This document shows positions 1-7,902 of a stretch of DNA of 64,000 bases, in pieces; the stretch's first letter is position 1; every line of letters begins with the position of its first letter. The DNA is taken from the NCBI GenBank assembly GCA_965203045.1, contig OZ241850.1, positions 124,001 through 188,000 on the forward strand, written 5' to 3'. The DNA is from G965203045 sp965203045. Lineage in GTDB: Bacteria; Pseudomonadota; Gammaproteobacteria; PS1; Pseudothioglobaceae. The notes below the pieces were generated by a model, which was given only the letters and a program-made list of their open reading frames with translations, was not told the DNA's origin and searched no databases. Both the position numbers and the translations under genes were made by a program.

Positions 1-273
1 AAAACCAGAGGTATTAAACCCACCAGCGCCGAAGCCACCTTGTTGGTTAACACCATCGTGTCCAAATTGGTCATACATTTGACGTTTTTGTTTATCAGAC
101 AAAACAGCATATGCTTCTCTAATTTCCTTAAATTGTGCTTCCGCGCTAGCTTTATTATCTTTATTTCTATCAGGATGATACTTCATTGCCATACGTTTAT
201 ATGACTTTTTAATAGTTGCTTCATCAGCATTTTTAGCAACGCCCAGCACTTGATAATAATCTCTTTTTGCCAT
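1..273 (-). CDS. dnaJ: Chaperone protein DnaJ, N-terminal part (cut by window edge)
   Basis: Co-chaperone that delivers unfolded proteins to DnaK and stimulates its ATPase. Only the first 91 codons lie in the window; the rest runs off the left edge. The start is the ATG at 273 on the minus strand and the protein begins MAKRDYYQVLGV. The J domain is complete, with the HPD triad at residues 33-35 that contacts DnaK, followed by the start of the Gly/Phe-rich segment near residues 75-91. It lies 43 nt downstream of dnaK on the same strand, so the two are very likely one heat-shock transcript. Identity is certain. Confidence 0.97.
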   Translation of the reverse strand, partial: MAKRDYYQVLGVAKNADEATIKKSYKRMAMKYHPDRNKDNKASAEAQFKEIREAYAVLSDKQKRQMYDQFGHDGVNQQGGFGAGGFNTSGF

Positions 274-316
274 GCTTAGAAATTAAATAGCAAAAAACAG
301 AAGTTGAGTGGCTAGA

Positions 317-2269
317 TTATTTTTTATCATCAATTTCTTCAAAGTCAGCATCAACTACATCATCCCCACTACCATTGCTACTACCATCATTAGCAGATGC
401 CGCTTCCGCCTCAGGAGTAAATCCTGCAGCCCCTTTGTCATCACTACCAGCTTTAGCTTGGGCCCTTTGGGCTAGAGGCTGAGCGGCAGTAGTTAAGGCT
501 TGTATTTTGATATCAATAGCAGACTTATCATCACTTTTTACGGCTTGTTCTAACTCACTAATTGCTTTTTCAATAACTGCTTTTTCATCCTTACTAACCT
601 CATTTTTTAGCTCTTCAAGACTCTGTTTAGTAGAATGGATAATACCATCTGCCATATTACGAGCTTTAACTAATTCTTGGAATTTTTTATCTTCTTCGGC
701 ATGCAACTCAGCATCTTTAATCATTTTCTCAACTTCGGCTTCAGATAAACCGCTAGATGCCTTAATGGTAATTTTTTGCTCTTTACCAGTGCCTTTGTCT
801 TTGGCAGATACATGCAAAATACCATCACTATCAATATCAAATGATACCTCAATTTGCGGCTGACCCTTAAGCGCAGGAGCAATGCCATCTAAATTAAATT
901 GACCAAGTGATTTATTAGCGCTTGCGACTTCTCGCTCGCCCTGTAAAACATGCACAGTTACCGCTGATTGATTATCAGCCGCTGTGGAAAATATCTGTGA
1001 AGCATTGGTAGGAATAGTGGTATTTTTTTCAATTAGTTTAGTCATCACACCACCCATAGTTTCAATACCAAGAGAAAGCGGAGTTACATCCAATAATAAC
1101 ACATCACTCACATCACCACTAATCACCCCACCTTGAATAGCAGCTCCCATAGCAACTGCTTCATCAGGATTCACATCTTTTCTAGGTTCTTTACCAAAAA
1201 AGTCTTTTACCGCTTCTTGAACCTTAGGCATTCTGGTTTGCCCGCCCACTAAAATTACTTCGTTGATATCTTTAGTTGCAAGACCAGCATCATTTAGTGC
1301 GGTTTTACAAGGAGCAATGGATTTTTTTATTAAATTGGCAACTAATGACTCCAACTTAGCGCGGGTAAGCTTAATATGTAAGTGTTTAGGACCGCTTGCA
1401 TCAGCGGTGATATAAGGTAAATTAATTTCTGACTGCTCAGAAGATGATAGCTCAATTTTGACTTTTTCCGCCGCCTCTTTTAAACGTTGTAGAGCCAACG
1501 GGTCATTTTTTAAATCAAATTTATCAGACTTTTTAAATTCATCTACCAAATAATCAATAATACGATGGTCAAAATCCTCACCGCCTAAAAAAGTATCACC
1601 ATTAGTAGCTAGCACTTCAAATTGTTTTTCACCATCAATATCTTCCATCTCAATAATAGATATATCAAAAGTGCCGCCACCTAAATCATAAACAGCAATT
1701 TTTCTATTGCCTTTATTTTTATCAATACCATACACAAGTACCGCTGCGGTAGGTTCGTTAATAATACGTTTAACATCAAGGCCAGCAATCTTACCTGCGT
1801 CCTTAGTGGCTTGACGTTGAGAATCATTAAAATAGGCTGGCACTGTTATTACCGCTTCTTTTACACTTTCACCCAAATAATCTTCAGCAGTTTTTTTCAT
1901 TTTAGTAAGCACACGTGCTGAAATTTCTGGTGCTGCCATTTTATTGCCTTTAACCTCTACCCAAGCATCACCATTATCAGCTTTGATAATTTTATAAGGC
2001 ACTAAGCCAATATCTTTTTGCACCGCATCTTCATCAAATCTACGACCAATAAGACGCTTAATCGCATATAAAGTATTTTCAGGATTAGTAACCGCTTGAC
2101 GTTTTGCAGCTTGACCAACTAACACCTCATCTGAATCTTTTGCATAAGCGACTACAGATGGAGTAGTGCGGTCGCCCTCACTATTTTCAATAACCTTAGC
2201 TACCTTGCCTTCCATAACTGCCACACAAGAGTTAGTGGTACCTAAATCAATACCAATCATTTTTGCCAT
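317..2269 (-). CDS. dnaK: Molecular chaperone DnaK (Hsp70)
   Basis: ATP-driven cytosolic Hsp70 that binds exposed hydrophobic peptides and works with DnaJ and GrpE. At 650 aa it is full length. The nucleotide-binding domain shows the first phosphate loop GIDLGTTNS near residue 6 and the second, DLGGGTFD, near 195. The interdomain linker DVLLLDVTPLSLG lies around residue 390, followed by the beta substrate-binding domain and helical lid, ending in the typical acidic tail (DDVVDADFEEID). It heads a dnaK-dnaJ operon; grpE is not in the window. A sigma-32-like promoter lies just upstream and is listed separately. Confidence 0.98.
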   Translation of the reverse strand: MAKMIGIDLGTTNSCVAVMEGKVAKVIENSEGDRTTPSVVAYAKDSDEVLVGQAAKRQAVTNPENTLYAIKRLIGRRFDEDAVQKDIGLVPYKIIKADNGDAWVEVKGNKMAAPEISARVLTKMKKTAEDYLGESVKEAVITVPAYFNDSQRQATKDAGKIAGLDVKRIINEPTAAVLVYGIDKNKGNRKIAVYDLGGGTFDISIIEMEDIDGEKQFEVLATNGDTFLGGEDFDHRIIDYLVDEFKKSDKFDLKNDPLALQRLKEAAEKVKIELSSSEQSEINLPYITADASGPKHLHIKLTRAKLESLVANLIKKSIAPCKTALNDAGLATKDINEVILVGGQTRMPKVQEAVKDFFGKEPRKDVNPDEAVAMGAAIQGGVISGDVSDVLLLDVTPLSLGIETMGGVMTKLIEKNTTIPTNASQIFSTAADNQSAVTVHVLQGEREVASANKSLGQFNLDGIAPALKGQPQIEVSFDIDSDGILHVSAKDKGTGKEQKITIKASSGLSEAEVEKMIKDAELHAEEDKKFQELVKARNMADGIIHSTKQSLEELKNEVSKDEKAVIEKAISELEQAVKSDDKSAIDIKIQALTTAAQPLAQRAQAKAGSDDKGAAGFTPEAEAASANDGSSNGSGDDVVDADFEEIDDKK

Positions 2270-2300
2270 TGTTTGCTCCGATTGTTTTTTTAAAAAGATA

Positions 2301-2362
2301 AATAACTTGGAAAATCATTATAGGTAAGAATGTGGGGGTTTTTAATGATTTTTCAAGTTATT
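2301..2362. repeat. 20-bp inverted repeat enclosing the dnaK promoter
   Basis: The left arm at 2301-2320 (AATAACTTGGAAAATCATTA) and the right arm at 2343-2362 are reverse complements with one mismatch, separated by 22 nt. The right arm contains the -35 element of the dnaK promoter and the spacer contains its -10. A transcript starting near 2322 would carry only the left arm, so the repeat cannot fold within the dnaK mRNA. An operator for a dimeric regulator or a mirrored promoter half is more likely. It is not the CIRCE element (TTAGCACTC...). Confidence 0.7.
2330..2357 (-). promoter_or_regulatory. Heat-shock (sigma-32 type) promoter of dnaK
   Basis: On the minus strand a -35 element CTTGAAA (2351-2357) is followed after 12 nt by CCCCCACAT (2330-2338), close to the sigma-32 consensus CTTGAAA...CCCCATNT. 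The predicted start of transcription, near 2322, gives a leader of about 50 nt before dnaK. Both elements are read directly; use by sigma-32 is inferred from the match and from the gene served. Confidence 0.75.
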
Positions 2363-2402
2363 TACTAAGAAAAATACACATAAATTATCTATAATATATA
2401 GT

Positions 2403-3596
2403 ATGCCAATTTTTAAATATACTGCCTTAGATAGCAAAGGTGCTATTGTAAGTGGCTTACAAGAAGCGGAAAATCAAAAGCATGTTGGACAAATTTTAGC
2501 CCAACAATCACTTATTCCAACTTCACTTAACCCAGTTAAACAGCAAAAGAAAAGCTCTTTTTTAAGCCATAATATACTGCCCAAACATTTATCAATTTAT
2601 TTACAGCAGTTGGCAATGATGTTAAATGCGGGTCTACCAATTGAGTCTGCAATTGAAGCTTTAATATCACAAACTAAACAAAACAAGCACAAAACTATTT
2701 GGATTGCGATTAAAACTAATATTAATGAAGGTATGAGTTTGAGTAAAGCAATGGCAGAATTTCCCGGTAGTTTTCCTAATTTTTTAATTGCTAATATTGC
2801 CTCTGGCGAACAATCTGGCAGGCTCGGCTTAGTAATGGAAAAAACTGCTGATACTCTGATAAAAAAACAACGTTTTCAATCCCAAATTACCCAAGCGCTT
2901 GCTTATCCAACTGTAGTTAGTTTAATTGCTATTACTGTTATTGCAGCCCTACTTGCTTTTGTGGTTCCACAAATTGTGGAAGTATTTGCTCAATTAGAAA
3001 AAGCTTTGCCACCACTAACTATTGGTTTAATTAGCGTTAGCGAATTTGTACAACTTTATACGGTACATTTTTTATTTGTTATTTTATTTGTTATTTTATT
3101 TATTAAATGGATTAAACGTTCTGATTACCGTTATTATTGGGACTTATTTTGGTCATTAACACCATTTTATGCTCTTATTAAACAAATTGAAGTGATTAAA
3201 TTTACGCGCACAATGGCAACATTACTAACTAGCGGAGTGACAATGGTAGAAGCTATCGGCCATGCTTTAACCGGTAGCGAAAATTTAATCATTCAAAATA
3301 AAATTAAAATTGCTCAGCAAAAAATAAAAGAAGGTGGTGATGTTGCCAGTATCTTTGAAAAAACTAAATTATTTGACCCCACCAGCTTGCAATTAGTATA
3401 TTTTGGGCAAAGCACTGGTAACTTAGAGGCAATGTTTGATAAAATCGCAAACGTCTTAGAAGACCACCTAGACCAAAAAACCAAAACCGTGCTCTCTTTA
3501 TTTGAGCCACTATTAATTCTGGTAATGGGCGGCATAGTCCTAGTAATTGTGCTTGCTATCATGCTACCTATCTTTGATCTTAACCAAATTTTATAA
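2403..3596 (+). CDS. Type II secretion / type IV pilus inner-membrane platform protein (GspF/PilC family)
   Basis: Polytopic inner-membrane protein of the family that anchors the assembly ATPase in type IV pilus and type II secretion machines. The 397-aa length is normal for the family. Two homologous T2SF domains are visible (roughly residues 60-185 and 265-385), each followed by hydrophobic stretches; the C-terminus (PLLILVMGGIVLVIVLAIMLPIF) is the classic terminal membrane segment. The N-terminus MPIFKYTALDSKGAIVSG is the usual PilC/GspF start. No pilB, pilD, pilin or gsp gene is adjacent, so the partner genes lie elsewhere or are lost. No Shine-Dalgarno precedes the ATG; a TATAAT ends 7 nt before it. 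Confidence 0.9.
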   Translation: MPIFKYTALDSKGAIVSGLQEAENQKHVGQILAQQSLIPTSLNPVKQQKKSSFLSHNILPKHLSIYLQQLAMMLNAGLPIESAIEALISQTKQNKHKTIWIAIKTNINEGMSLSKAMAEFPGSFPNFLIANIASGEQSGRLGLVMEKTADTLIKKQRFQSQITQALAYPTVVSLIAITVIAALLAFVVPQIVEVFAQLEKALPPLTIGLISVSEFVQLYTVHFLFVILFVILFIKWIKRSDYRYYWDLFWSLTPFYALIKQIEVIKFTRTMATLLTSGVTMVEAIGHALTGSENLIIQNKIKIAQQKIKEGGDVASIFEKTKLFDPTSLQLVYFGQSTGNLEAMFDKIANVLEDHLDQKTKTVLSLFEPLLILVMGGIVLVIVLAIMLPIFDLNQIL

Positions 3597-3601
3597 CAAC
3601 T

Positions 3602-4498
3602 CTAATTATCAATTTTATATCCAAAAGATGCCAAATGGTTGTTATCATTTGACCAATTATTAACAACGCTGACGTGTAGTTTTAGATAAATTTTGCTCAT
3701 AAGAAAATTTTCAATATTTTTACGAGCACCTATGCCAATTTTTTTAAGCATTCTAGCATTTTTACCAATGATAATAGTTTTTTGTGACGGTTTATCCAAA
3801 ACAATTTTAGCGGCGATGCGGTAAAGTTTATTTAAACGCTGAAAATGTTCAATTTTAACCGTTGCCGCATACGGCACTTCATTAGATAATAAGCGCATTA
3901 ACTGCTCGCGAATAAACTCAGATATAATAAATTCGTCACTCTTATCGGTGAGATAATCAGAGTTAAAAATAGCATTTTGAATTGGTAAATAATTAATAAT
4001 CTGCTTTTTAATATAAGCAACATCCTTAGGGTTAAAAGCGCTTATGGGAACTAATTCATTAAAATCATAATATTTACTAATGTTTGTTAATCTAGTCAAT
4101 AATTGCTTTTTATCTTTTAACTTATCAATTTTATTAACAGCGCAAATTACCGGAGTTTGTTCTTGTTTAATATAAGTTAAAATACGTTTATCCTCACTAG
4201 AGAAATGACGCAAATCCAGCAGATATAAAATCACATCTACTTCTTTAATACCACCACTAGCAGCACGATTCATATAGCGATTAAGAGCATTTTTATTATT
4301 AATATGTATACCCGGAGTATCTACTAGAACCAATTGATAGTCGTTATCACTAATAATAGTGCTAATGCGATGTCTAGTGGTTTGTGGCTTAGGCGAGGTA
4401 ATGGTTAATTTTTGTCCAATAAGTTCATTTATTAAAGTAGATTTACCCACATTGGGTTTACCAATGACAGCAACAAATCCCGCTCTAAATTTTTGCAT
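3602..4498 (-). CDS. era: GTPase Era
   Basis: Ras-like GTPase with a KH domain that binds the 3' end of 16S rRNA and helps mature the 30S subunit. The 298 aa show G1 GKPNVGKST (residues 13-21), G3 DTPG (60-63), G4 NKID near 117, and a C-terminal KH domain with the GKNARMLKKIG loop near residue 245. Its start overlaps the end of rnc by 14 nt, giving the common rnc-era arrangement with translational coupling. It converges on the GspF-type gene with a 5-nt gap and no visible terminator. Confidence 0.98.
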   Translation of the reverse strand: MQKFRAGFVAVIGKPNVGKSTLINELIGQKLTITSPKPQTTRHRISTIISDNDYQLVLVDTPGIHINNKNALNRYMNRAASGGIKEVDVILYLLDLRHFSSEDKRILTYIKQEQTPVICAVNKIDKLKDKKQLLTRLTNISKYYDFNELVPISAFNPKDVAYIKKQIINYLPIQNAIFNSDYLTDKSDEFIISEFIREQLMRLLSNEVPYAATVKIEHFQRLNKLYRIAAKIVLDKPSQKTIIIGKNARMLKKIGIGARKNIENFLMSKIYLKLHVSVVNNWSNDNNHLASFGYKIDN

Positions 4499-5135
4499 AA
4501 ATAGCTTGTGCGCATTTTTGCTGCGCTGCTTTAATAGAAAATGCTTGTTGAACGGTTGTTAATTTTAAATCCTCAAGTCTACACTCCACTTTAAATACCG
4601 CACAATGGTCTTTGCCGCTAGTGTTTAATAATTCATATTTAGGTAGTGCAAGTTTTTTAGATTGGCAATATTCTTGCAATAAAGTTTTGGCATCCTTAGT
4701 AATTATCGGAGTTAATTGTTCTAAGCGACTTTGATAAATATTTAACGCAACTTGCTGGGCACTATCAAAACTGCTATCTAAAAAAATTGCCCCCAATAAT
4801 GCTTCTAGCGCATTTTCTAATACTGAGCACTGTTGCGAACCTGTATTTAACATAGCCTTGCCCAGATTTAAGAATTGACTTAACTCTAATTCTTGTGCTA
4901 ACGCGCACAGAGTTTTGCCATTTACCAATTGAGCGCGCAATCTGGTAAGAGTGCCTTCGTCAAGGTGTAAAAATCTTCTATACAACCAAACAGAAATTAC
5001 TATTGACAGCACACTATCGCCTAAAAATTCTAATCGTTCATTATTGTTTTTACCAGCGCTTTTATGAGTTAGTGCTTTTTGCAGTAACTGCTTATTTTTA
5101 AATTGATAATGAAGTTTTTGCTCTAATTGTTGCAT
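4485..5135 (-). CDS. rnc: Ribonuclease III
   Basis: Double-strand-specific endoribonuclease that cuts rRNA precursors and structured mRNAs. It is 216 aa. The signature NERLEFLGDSVL spans residues 32-43 and includes catalytic acidic residues; the second acidic pair lies in ENALEALLGAIFLDS near residue 105. A double-stranded RNA-binding domain follows from about residue 145. First gene of the rnc-era pair. No clear Shine-Dalgarno is seen; a possible -10 TACTAT ends 7 nt before the ATG on the minus strand. Confidence 0.97.
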   Translation of the reverse strand: MQQLEQKLHYQFKNKQLLQKALTHKSAGKNNNERLEFLGDSVLSIVISVWLYRRFLHLDEGTLTRLRAQLVNGKTLCALAQELELSQFLNLGKAMLNTGSQQCSVLENALEALLGAIFLDSSFDSAQQVALNIYQSRLEQLTPIITKDAKTLLQEYCQSKKLALPKYELLNTSGKDHCAVFKVECRLEDLKLTTVQQAFSIKAAQQKCAQAIYAKI

Positions 5136-5180
5136 AAAACATATAGTAAAATAAATGTGATTATCTCATATAATTAACCT

Positions 5181-5852
5181 ATGTTTTGGCAAGAAAAAAA
5201 CACAGAAAAAAATTTCAAAATTCCCGATGATGTCCAAGATGCTAGCTTTGCTATTGAAGCAAACACACTACCAGTTGACCACTTAAACCTAGTAGCTAAC
5301 GCCTTGTGTATACATATACCTTGGTTAGTAGATATAAATGCCAGCATTCATGACCTAAGTATCACTAGTGGCAATGGCTGGCAAAGCCCTGACCAACCAA
5401 ATGCAATATTTTATCTATCAAGACGTTCAAAGTTGGTAATAAGACTGCCTAAAAAATATTTAAAAAAAGTCAATATATTAGTAGAAAAACAACTAAAAAT
5501 TGGCCCACATACAATTACTATTAAAAAAAGACTAGTTGATAAAAAACTCAGCGATAGTAATATTATTTTTGCCAGATACGTTGATAGCAGTGATAGTAAA
5601 GATGAAAATAGTTTTTTAGACAATATCAATAAAACCCTATTAAAAAAGGGTATTAAGCCTAAAAAAATGCTCGCTGGCCTAAAACATCAATTAACAAGTA
5701 ACGAAGGACCTATTATTGCTCGCTCACTAATGTTGGCTGATTTAGATAAATCTCAATCGGTGCAATTACAAGCTCAAGGCATAGGCAAACATCGCCTAAT
5801 TAGTTGTGGTCTTTTCGTTCCCCAAAAAAATATAGACTCTGTTGCCAAATAA
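5181..5852 (+). CDS. Orphan Cas6-like protein (type I-MYXAN Cas6/Cmx6 family)
   Basis: 223 aa matching, from memory of the family, the Cas6/Cmx6 proteins annotated with type I-MYXAN CRISPR systems, which are RNA-binding endoribonucleases that process crRNA precursors. Family-like blocks in order: LPVDH (30-34), IPWL (46-49), GNGW (64-67), YLSRRSKLVIRLP (78-90), FARYV (130-134), KKMLAGL (161-167), RSLMLADL (181-188) and a glycine-containing C-terminal loop ending CGLFVPQK (209-216), the position of the Cas6 G-rich loop. No CRISPR repeats and no other cas gene exist in the window, so a role in CRISPR is not supported here. It converges on the S24-like gene with a 50-nt gap. No Shine-Dalgarno; a TATAAT ends 6 nt before the ATG. 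Confidence 0.75.
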   Translation: MFWQEKNTEKNFKIPDDVQDASFAIEANTLPVDHLNLVANALCIHIPWLVDINASIHDLSITSGNGWQSPDQPNAIFYLSRRSKLVIRLPKKYLKKVNILVEKQLKIGPHTITIKKRLVDKKLSDSNIIFARYVDSSDSKDENSFLDNINKTLLKKGIKPKKMLAGLKHQLTSNEGPIIARSLMLADLDKSQSVQLQAQGIGKHRLISCGLFVPQKNIDSVAK

Positions 5853-5902
5853 AGCGTTATGGATTTATTCTAAATCAGCTAAATAGTTATGCAAAATCGC
5901 TA

Positions 5903-6289
5903 TTACTTAGGCTTGCCGTCCAAACTAAATTTAAGTTGCTTGGAATTTTTATCTAAATGATAATAATGTAGCGCAGTTTGTTTGCGTTGCTTTTGCTGGA
6001 CTACGCAGCCTCTTATGGTAAATTCTCCCACAAGTTCAACCTCAGGATAGGCGCTATTTAGGCAAGCCATATACTTCTTGCCGTCACGCTCAATATATTG
6101 GCGAAAATACAAATCATTATTATACTCAATCACCGCATAAGCCTGATGATGCACAGCCATACCTGGGTCAACAATAATAATGCAATTTTCGCTAAATTCT
6201 GGTTCCATCATAGCGCCTAAATTCTGCAAAGCATAAGCTTCGGAATTGGTGCTACAAGTTGCTTTAAATAATGCTTTTGGGTCATTCAT
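5903..6289 (-). CDS. S24/LexA-type peptidase-like protein lacking the catalytic Ser-Lys dyad
   Basis: 128 aa corresponding to the C-terminal self-cleavage domain of phage repressors and LexA-like proteins, without a DNA-binding domain. The family block normally written GDSMEPEF appears as GAMMEPEF (25-32), so Met27 stands where the nucleophilic Ser belongs. The lysine in the usual F-K-Q/K motif is Arg63 (YFRQY). Surrounding family features are kept: IIIVDP (37-42), the LNSAYPEVEL block near 77 and IRGCVVQ near 91. It is therefore probably a non-cleaving binding or dimerisation module. It follows mutM by 12 nt on the same strand and is likely co-transcribed with it. Function unknown. Confidence 0.7.
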   Translation of the reverse strand: MNDPKALFKATCSTNSEAYALQNLGAMMEPEFSENCIIIVDPGMAVHHQAYAVIEYNNDLYFRQYIERDGKKYMACLNSAYPEVELVGEFTIRGCVVQQKQRKQTALHYYHLDKNSKQLKFSLDGKPK

Positions 6290-6301
6290 TTTCTGTTCTA
6301 T

Positions 6302-7120
6302 TTAGTTATTATTTTGACAAGTTGGGCAATAATAGCTACTTCTTTGGTTTTGTCTAATTTTAATAATTATATCACCACAGACAAAACAAGTCTTATTCTC
6401 ACGTCCATAAACTTGCAATTTTTGGACAAAATAACCTATTTGCTTATCTGGACTGGTAAAATCCCTAAGAGTGGTTCCGCCTTGTTTAATAGCGTCTTTT
6501 AACACTTGTTTTGTATATCTTACTAATTTAGAAATTTGAGTTTTTGTTAATTTTTGAGATGGAGTTAATGGAGAGACACCTGCTAAAAATAATGCTTCTA
6601 GAACATAGATATTACCAATCCCAACTACAATTTTACTATCCATTAGTAATGATTTAATAGAACGAGTTTTATTTTTAATATTTTTGGATAAAAAATCAAC
6701 ATCAAAATCATTACTTAGCGGTTCAACACCCAAACTATTAAGTAGGGGGTGAGTTTTATTATTTTCACACCATAGCACACAACCAAATCGGCGCGGGTCT
6801 CTTAAACGCAAACTATCGCCATTTGCAAAATCAATTATAAAATGCTCGTGCTTATCAACTATCTCATGTTGCCTAACCACACTTAACGACCCCGACATTC
6901 CCAAATGCACAATTAAAATGCCAATATCAAACTTAATTACTAAATACTTAGCCCTTCTATTAATTGCCAAAACCGTCTTTTTTAACAATATACTAGACAA
7001 AAAAGCTGGCACTTGATGACGCAATTTGGGCTGCAAAATATGCACCTTAGTTATTGTTTTTTTTAAAATAAATGTTCTCAGTCCTAGTTTGGTAGTTTCA
7101 ACTTCTGGTAATTCTGGCAT
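6302..7120 (-). CDS. mutM: Formamidopyrimidine-DNA glycosylase
   Basis: Base-excision repair enzyme that removes 8-oxoguanine and formamidopyrimidines and nicks the abasic site. 272 aa. The N-terminus MPELPEVETT supplies the catalytic Pro2 and Glu3; the conserved Lys of RRAKYLVI is near residue 57. The helix-two-turn-helix block (GIGNIYVLEALF) is near 168 and the C-terminal zinc finger has four cysteines (CFVCG...YYCPTCQ, about 245-268). The S24-like gene follows 12 nt downstream. It is divergent from the PuuD-like gene. Confidence 0.97.
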   Translation of the reverse strand: MPELPEVETTKLGLRTFILKKTITKVHILQPKLRHQVPAFLSSILLKKTVLAINRRAKYLVIKFDIGILIVHLGMSGSLSVVRQHEIVDKHEHFIIDFANGDSLRLRDPRRFGCVLWCENNKTHPLLNSLGVEPLSNDFDVDFLSKNIKNKTRSIKSLLMDSKIVVGIGNIYVLEALFLAGVSPLTPSQKLTKTQISKLVRYTKQVLKDAIKQGGTTLRDFTSPDKQIGYFVQKLQVYGRENKTCFVCGDIIIKIRQNQRSSYYCPTCQNNN

Positions 7121-7176
7121 AAAAGATGATAAAATCGTGGGCGGTTTTTTATATTTTAACTAAAAAGGAGAAAGAT

Positions 7177-7761
7177 ATGAATCCATTAGACTCAATATGG
7201 GGCACTATTATTAGTGGTTTTGTTTTGGCTATTATTGCTATTTTTTTTATGACAGGTGCTAATTTATGGGCGCTCACTGTTTGGCTACATGTTATATTTG
7301 GTATTGCTTGGATTGGCTTATTATACTATTTTAACTTTGTCCAAGTCCCAGCTATGGCTGCTGCTACTGCTGATAAAGATGGGCCTGGTCCTGCTGCAAT
7401 TGGTAAATATGTGGCGCCAAGGGCTTTATTATGGTTTCGTTGGGCAGCTCTTATAACTTGGATAACTGGTGTTTCTGCTTTAGAATCAGCTGGTATTGGC
7501 ATCGTTGATGCTTTTACATTTAGCACCGCCCAAGGAGCAACTATTGGTTTGGGAGCATGGCTTGGCACTATTATGCTGATTAATGTCTGGGGTCCAATTT
7601 GGCAAAACCAGAAAAAAGTGCTTGGCATCAAACAAGCAACTGATGAGGAGAAAGCAAAAGCTAAACGTATCGCAACTATGGCATCACGCACTAATGTTGT
7701 GCTTTCTATCCCAATGCTGCTTTCTATGGTAGCACTTGGACACGGTATGACTTTTCTATAA
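7177..7761 (+). CDS. PuuD-like urate-oxidase N-terminal-type membrane protein
   Basis: 194-aa membrane protein with about five hydrophobic helices. It matches the membrane domain at the N-terminus of the urate hydroxylase PuuD family through the block WLHVIFGIAWIGLLYYFNFV (about residues 31-50 from the chosen start) and a later run of Trp/His-rich helices. PuuD proper carries a C-terminal cytochrome c; here there is none, and no other purine-degradation gene is nearby, so urate oxidation is not supported. The start at 7177 is chosen because AAAAAGGAG lies 6 nt before it; an upstream in-frame ATG at 7126 has no such site. The gene is closed by the terminator at 7785-7813. Often mislabelled as an antitermination protein in databases. 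Confidence 0.7.
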   Translation: MNPLDSIWGTIISGFVLAIIAIFFMTGANLWALTVWLHVIFGIAWIGLLYYFNFVQVPAMAAATADKDGPGPAAIGKYVAPRALLWFRWAALITWITGVSALESAGIGIVDAFTFSTAQGATIGLGAWLGTIMLINVWGPIWQNQKKVLGIKQATDEEKAKAKRIATMASRTNVVLSIPMLLSMVALGHGMTFL

Positions 7762-7784
7762 TCACCCCTTACTTTTTTAAAACC

Positions 7785-7813
7785 AACAAGGCTTGTGAAC
7801 ACAAGCCTTGTTT
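7785..7813 (+). terminator. Rho-independent terminator after the PuuD-like gene
   Basis: Perfect 12-bp stem AACAAGGCTTGT (7785-7796) / ACAAGCCTTGTT (7801-7812) around a GAAC tetraloop, followed by a short T run. It is the strongest hairpin I found in the window and separates the PuuD-like gene from the McrBC pair. Confidence 0.85.
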
Positions 7814-7902
7814 ATGGTTATCTTTTCAAGATTTACAACGGATAAATTGTTTAAAAATTGGCAAATTAAGCAATAAAATTATCAAATTTTAAAAGTATAA
7901 AA

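Noticed and set aside
507..863. 118-aa plus-strand frame inside dnaK
   Set aside because: Antisense shadow of dnaK; low-complexity Ser/Leu-rich translation and no ribosome site.
3073..3110. Tandem TTTGTTATTTTA-like repeat in the GspF-type gene
   Set aside because: It encodes a hydrophobic FVILFVIL membrane stretch; simple result of AT-rich codons for Phe/Ile/Leu.
5853..5902. CRISPR-like repeats near the Cas6-like gene
   Set aside because: Read through both flanks; no repeated 20-40 nt units with spacers are present.
7326..7802. 158-aa minus-strand frame over the PuuD-like gene
   Set aside because: It lies antisense to a well-supported gene with a Shine-Dalgarno, and spans the terminator hairpin; nothing recognisable in it.
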